Below, in pieces: positions 61,945 to 64,000 of a stretch of DNA of 64,000 bases (the first letter of the stretch is position 1; each line of letters opens with the position of its first letter). A model generated the notes under the pieces. The model saw nothing but the letters and a program-made list of their open reading frames with translations, was not told the origin of the DNA and made no database searches. Origin of the DNA: Oegoconia quadripuncta (Eukaryota; Arthropoda; Insecta; Lepidoptera; Autostichidae); assembly GCA_949316235.1 (NCBI GenBank), contig OX438757.1, positions 19,550,005-19,614,004 of the forward strand, given 5' to 3'. The position numbers and the translations under genes were made by a program.

Positions 61945-63102
61945 TAGCATGACCACACGTGATGTAGTTTTTCACAAGATAACGTATATAGTTAGCGCAT
62001 CTGTCAAAATGCTGCTGTACGTAGTTAGGTCGCTCATTATATAAGGTCTAACAAAAATACCCGACAAACGTTGCAGAATGTATGTATAGAATGTACCTAT
62101 TACGAAAAAAATAAAAAATAAAACATTGAAGGCAACAGATTTTATTCAAAAAATAAAATCTTGAAATGTAACACGTGCCGCGGTATCTTTGAAGACGCCG
62201 AAAGGGGACCATAAGCCGCTCGCCGCCGGCGCTTGCCCCGGCGCCGCCGCAACTCAATCAATCATCAATCATTTATTTATTTGTGATACACAGGTGTACA
62301 GGTTGTTATGATACATTAACTTATAAATATGATCTCTGTGATCAGCCAAATTGGCATACAAATATGGTAGTCATGTTAAAATAGTAATGAAAAATAAATA
62401 GCAGAATAAATTATATCCGCTAAACAATAACAGTAACATAGAATGAATAAATATTAAACAATTAAATAGCCTCCATTATATTATGTATCAATTTCAAATT
62501 TTAAATTATGTATTATTTTTATGATAATGGCTGCATGTATGTTAACAACAAGAAATATAAAAAAAAAAAAACATTTAATTTCAATCTTGCTATAAAAATG
62601 TCATAGTTAATTAGATAGTTTGCCATAATGTCAATTTATAATAATATTATCTAAATATGAATGTAGGCATATAATAACACTATATTAAATATAAATGTCT
62701 GCATATAATAAGAGTAAACAATTAAATTTATGTCAAAAAATCAAATCAAAATGGTTCATCTTAATTATCAAATATAAAAATTTCTTAACCAGCACCAAAC
62801 CAACTTGCTGTGATTGGTTGCGCCCGGTGCCCGGCCACCCCCATTGGCGTTATCCATATGAACGTTGCCTTTTTTTTCTCATTGATAAAATAAGGTACAA
62901 TCGAAATGAAGTAAGTCTGTTAATTTGTATTTTCATTTGCACTTACATTTAATTTTTTTACTCGGAAACTAAATTTTTAAGGCCAGTTTTTTTATATATT
63001 ATTTTATTGTCATGTACGTGCAATTGCCAAAGTTCGTCGGGTTAATTTTGTTAGACCCTATATTGTATGTGATAAACTATATCGCAAGTTGTCATGCTAC
63101 CT
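61945..63102. mobile_element. Non-autonomous element with long terminal inverted repeats (1.16 kb)
   Basis: GGTAGCATGAC at the left is inverted as GTCATGCTACC at the right. Inward matches include GAT(G/A)TAGTTT.TCACA and, about 60-110 bp inside, AGGTCTAACAAAA..ACCCGAC.AAC against its complement. Interior: a short CG-rich hairpin (CCGCCGGCGCTTGCCCCGGCGCC), a LINE 3' end and AT-rich filler. There is no transposase. Confidence 0.65.
62262..62560 (-). repeat. LINE 3' UTR with (TCAA)n tail, inside the long-TIR element
   Basis: CTCAATCAATCATCAATCAT then TTTATTTATTTGTGATACAC. Reversed retroposon tail style as at 4480. No coding part. Confidence 0.5.
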
Positions 63103-63429
63103 CAATATGTATCCCTAGTTTTCCTGGGCTCCCATGTATACGGTTATTAAATAATAGATAATTTACAAATGAAAATTGTGAGGAAAAAACCAAAAATAAT
63201 TTGCATCGAGGTGATAGCATTTCTAGTCTTGTATTTTATGAATTGGTTTGTATTTTTTAGAAAGAAAAAAAAACAGCAAATAAATTATTGCAAATGATCT
63301 CGACATTTTATTTGACCGCAGATAAAAGGCACGGAACAGAAAAAACAAGAGAAATAATGGGCAGTTTTGAAGGTCAGCTTAAACAAAAATCTCATAGATG
63401 GCGCTGGATAAAGATATCATCATCTTCTG

Positions 63430-63690
63430 GCCCTGGTTCAAATTTATTTGGGGTCGGCGCAGTACGTCTTTTTCTTTCAATCTCCTTTATCATTCACGAT
63501 CTTTTCGTTCATATCACCTTTCGTACAATCCATCCATCTGTTCCGTGGTCTTCCTCTTCCTTTCCAACCATCGTCATTCACATTCATCACTCTCTTAGTA
63601 ACATGCGTTTCATCCCTCCTCATAACATGTCCATATCAATCCAAACGGTTTCCTATCAACTTTTCTGTGACGGGTGCCATTTTTAAACTC
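63430..63690 (-). pseudogene. RTE-like LINE C-terminal fragment
   Basis: Minus strand: EKLIGNRL, stop in place of the usual Trp codon region, YGHVMRRDETHVTKRVMNVN, DDGWKGRGRPRNRWMDCTKG, DMNEKIVND, then a frameshift and KKKTYCADP. This is the classic RTE polymerase ending. Truncated and broken. Confidence 0.8.
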
Positions 63691-63827
63691 TACTAAAACT
63701 AAAATTGAATATAGGAAGAATATCGTTGATATTCTATCGATAACTTTTGCTACCATCTGCAATAGACCACGCGTCAAGCCATACACGCTTGCAGACTGCA
63801 GACTACTCTGCGATCGCATATGGCGAT

Positions 63828-64000
63828 GTTCAATTTTTTTTATGCACGACGGGTTCGTACTTGACCTCAATCACACCTGATGTTAAGTGAAGATGAGGTC
63901 GAAGGTGAAAGCATACGGACCCGGAAACCCCAACGCATTTGGAGAACTAGCTATCTTATCTCTGCCAACCGGAACACAACAATGCTATTAACATTGCTGC
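63828..64000 (-). repeat. tRNA-derived SINE family 1, cut by the window end
   Basis: T run and GCACGACGGGTTCGTACTTG, CCTGATGTTAAGTGAAGATG, GGACCCGGAAACCCCAACGC, ACCGGAACACAACAATGCTA. The tRNA-like head lies beyond position 64000. Confidence 0.85.

Noticed and set aside
62695..62952. 85-aa plus-strand ORF containing CCDWLRPVPGHPHWRYPYER
   Set aside because: Lys/Asn-rich start is AT-rich filler within the long-TIR element; no homologous domain recognised and no splice or promoter support.

Overview
This window looks like a moth or butterfly (Lepidoptera) nuclear chromosome segment. It is AT-rich, has spliced genes with GT-AG introns, and is crowded with insect-type LINEs, tRNA-derived SINEs, a mariner element and many foldback elements. 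No prokaryotic operons, CRISPR arrays, rRNA operon or convincing functional tRNA genes are visible.

The host genes I can assemble are three paralogous carboxylesterases (type-B carboxylesterase/lipase family, alpha/beta hydrolase fold), each with three coding exons and the same intron positions and phases. Esterase 1 is on the minus strand (8860-13464, 543 aa). Esterase 2 (17353-20817, 538 aa) and esterase 3 (53249-57938, 553 aa) are on the plus strand. All reading frames close exactly at the splice sites, and all three keep the Ser-Glu-His triad. Esterases 1 and 2 are head to head, with about 3.9 kb between their start codons. Esterase 3 lies 32 kb further on, beyond a block that is almost entirely transposon sequence. 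They look like secreted general esterases of the detoxification or odorant-degrading type. All use GESAG rather than the GQSAG typical of juvenile hormone esterases. Esterase 3 has Cys instead of the third Gly of the oxyanion hole (HGGC for HGGG).

Two mobile elements appear complete. A mariner with an uninterrupted 357-aa DD34D transposase (9097-10411) sits antisense in intron 2 of esterase 1. A 5.2-kb non-LTR retrotransposon (25398-30583) of I-like layout has an open ORF1 (three zinc knuckles) and an open ORF2 (endonuclease, reverse transcriptase, RNase H), and a 13-bp target-site duplication.

The rest is layered repeat debris: at least six LINE families seen mostly as 3' ends, three or four tRNA-headed SINE families, 5S-rRNA-like SINE pieces, several hairpin MITE families, a minisatellite split by a SINE, and tandem repeats. 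Insertion order can be read in many places. The clearest is 24724-30990, where four elements are nested one inside another. Region by region: 1-8860 repeats plus a MADF-domain gene fragment; 8860-20817 the head-to-head esterase pair; 20818-53248 repeats, including the full-length LINE; 53249-57938 esterase 3; 57939-64000 repeats, including an in-frame 156-bp triplication and a 1.16-kb long-TIR element.

LINE clade names and repeat family letters (A-F) are my own working labels from sequence pattern. No database search was possible.
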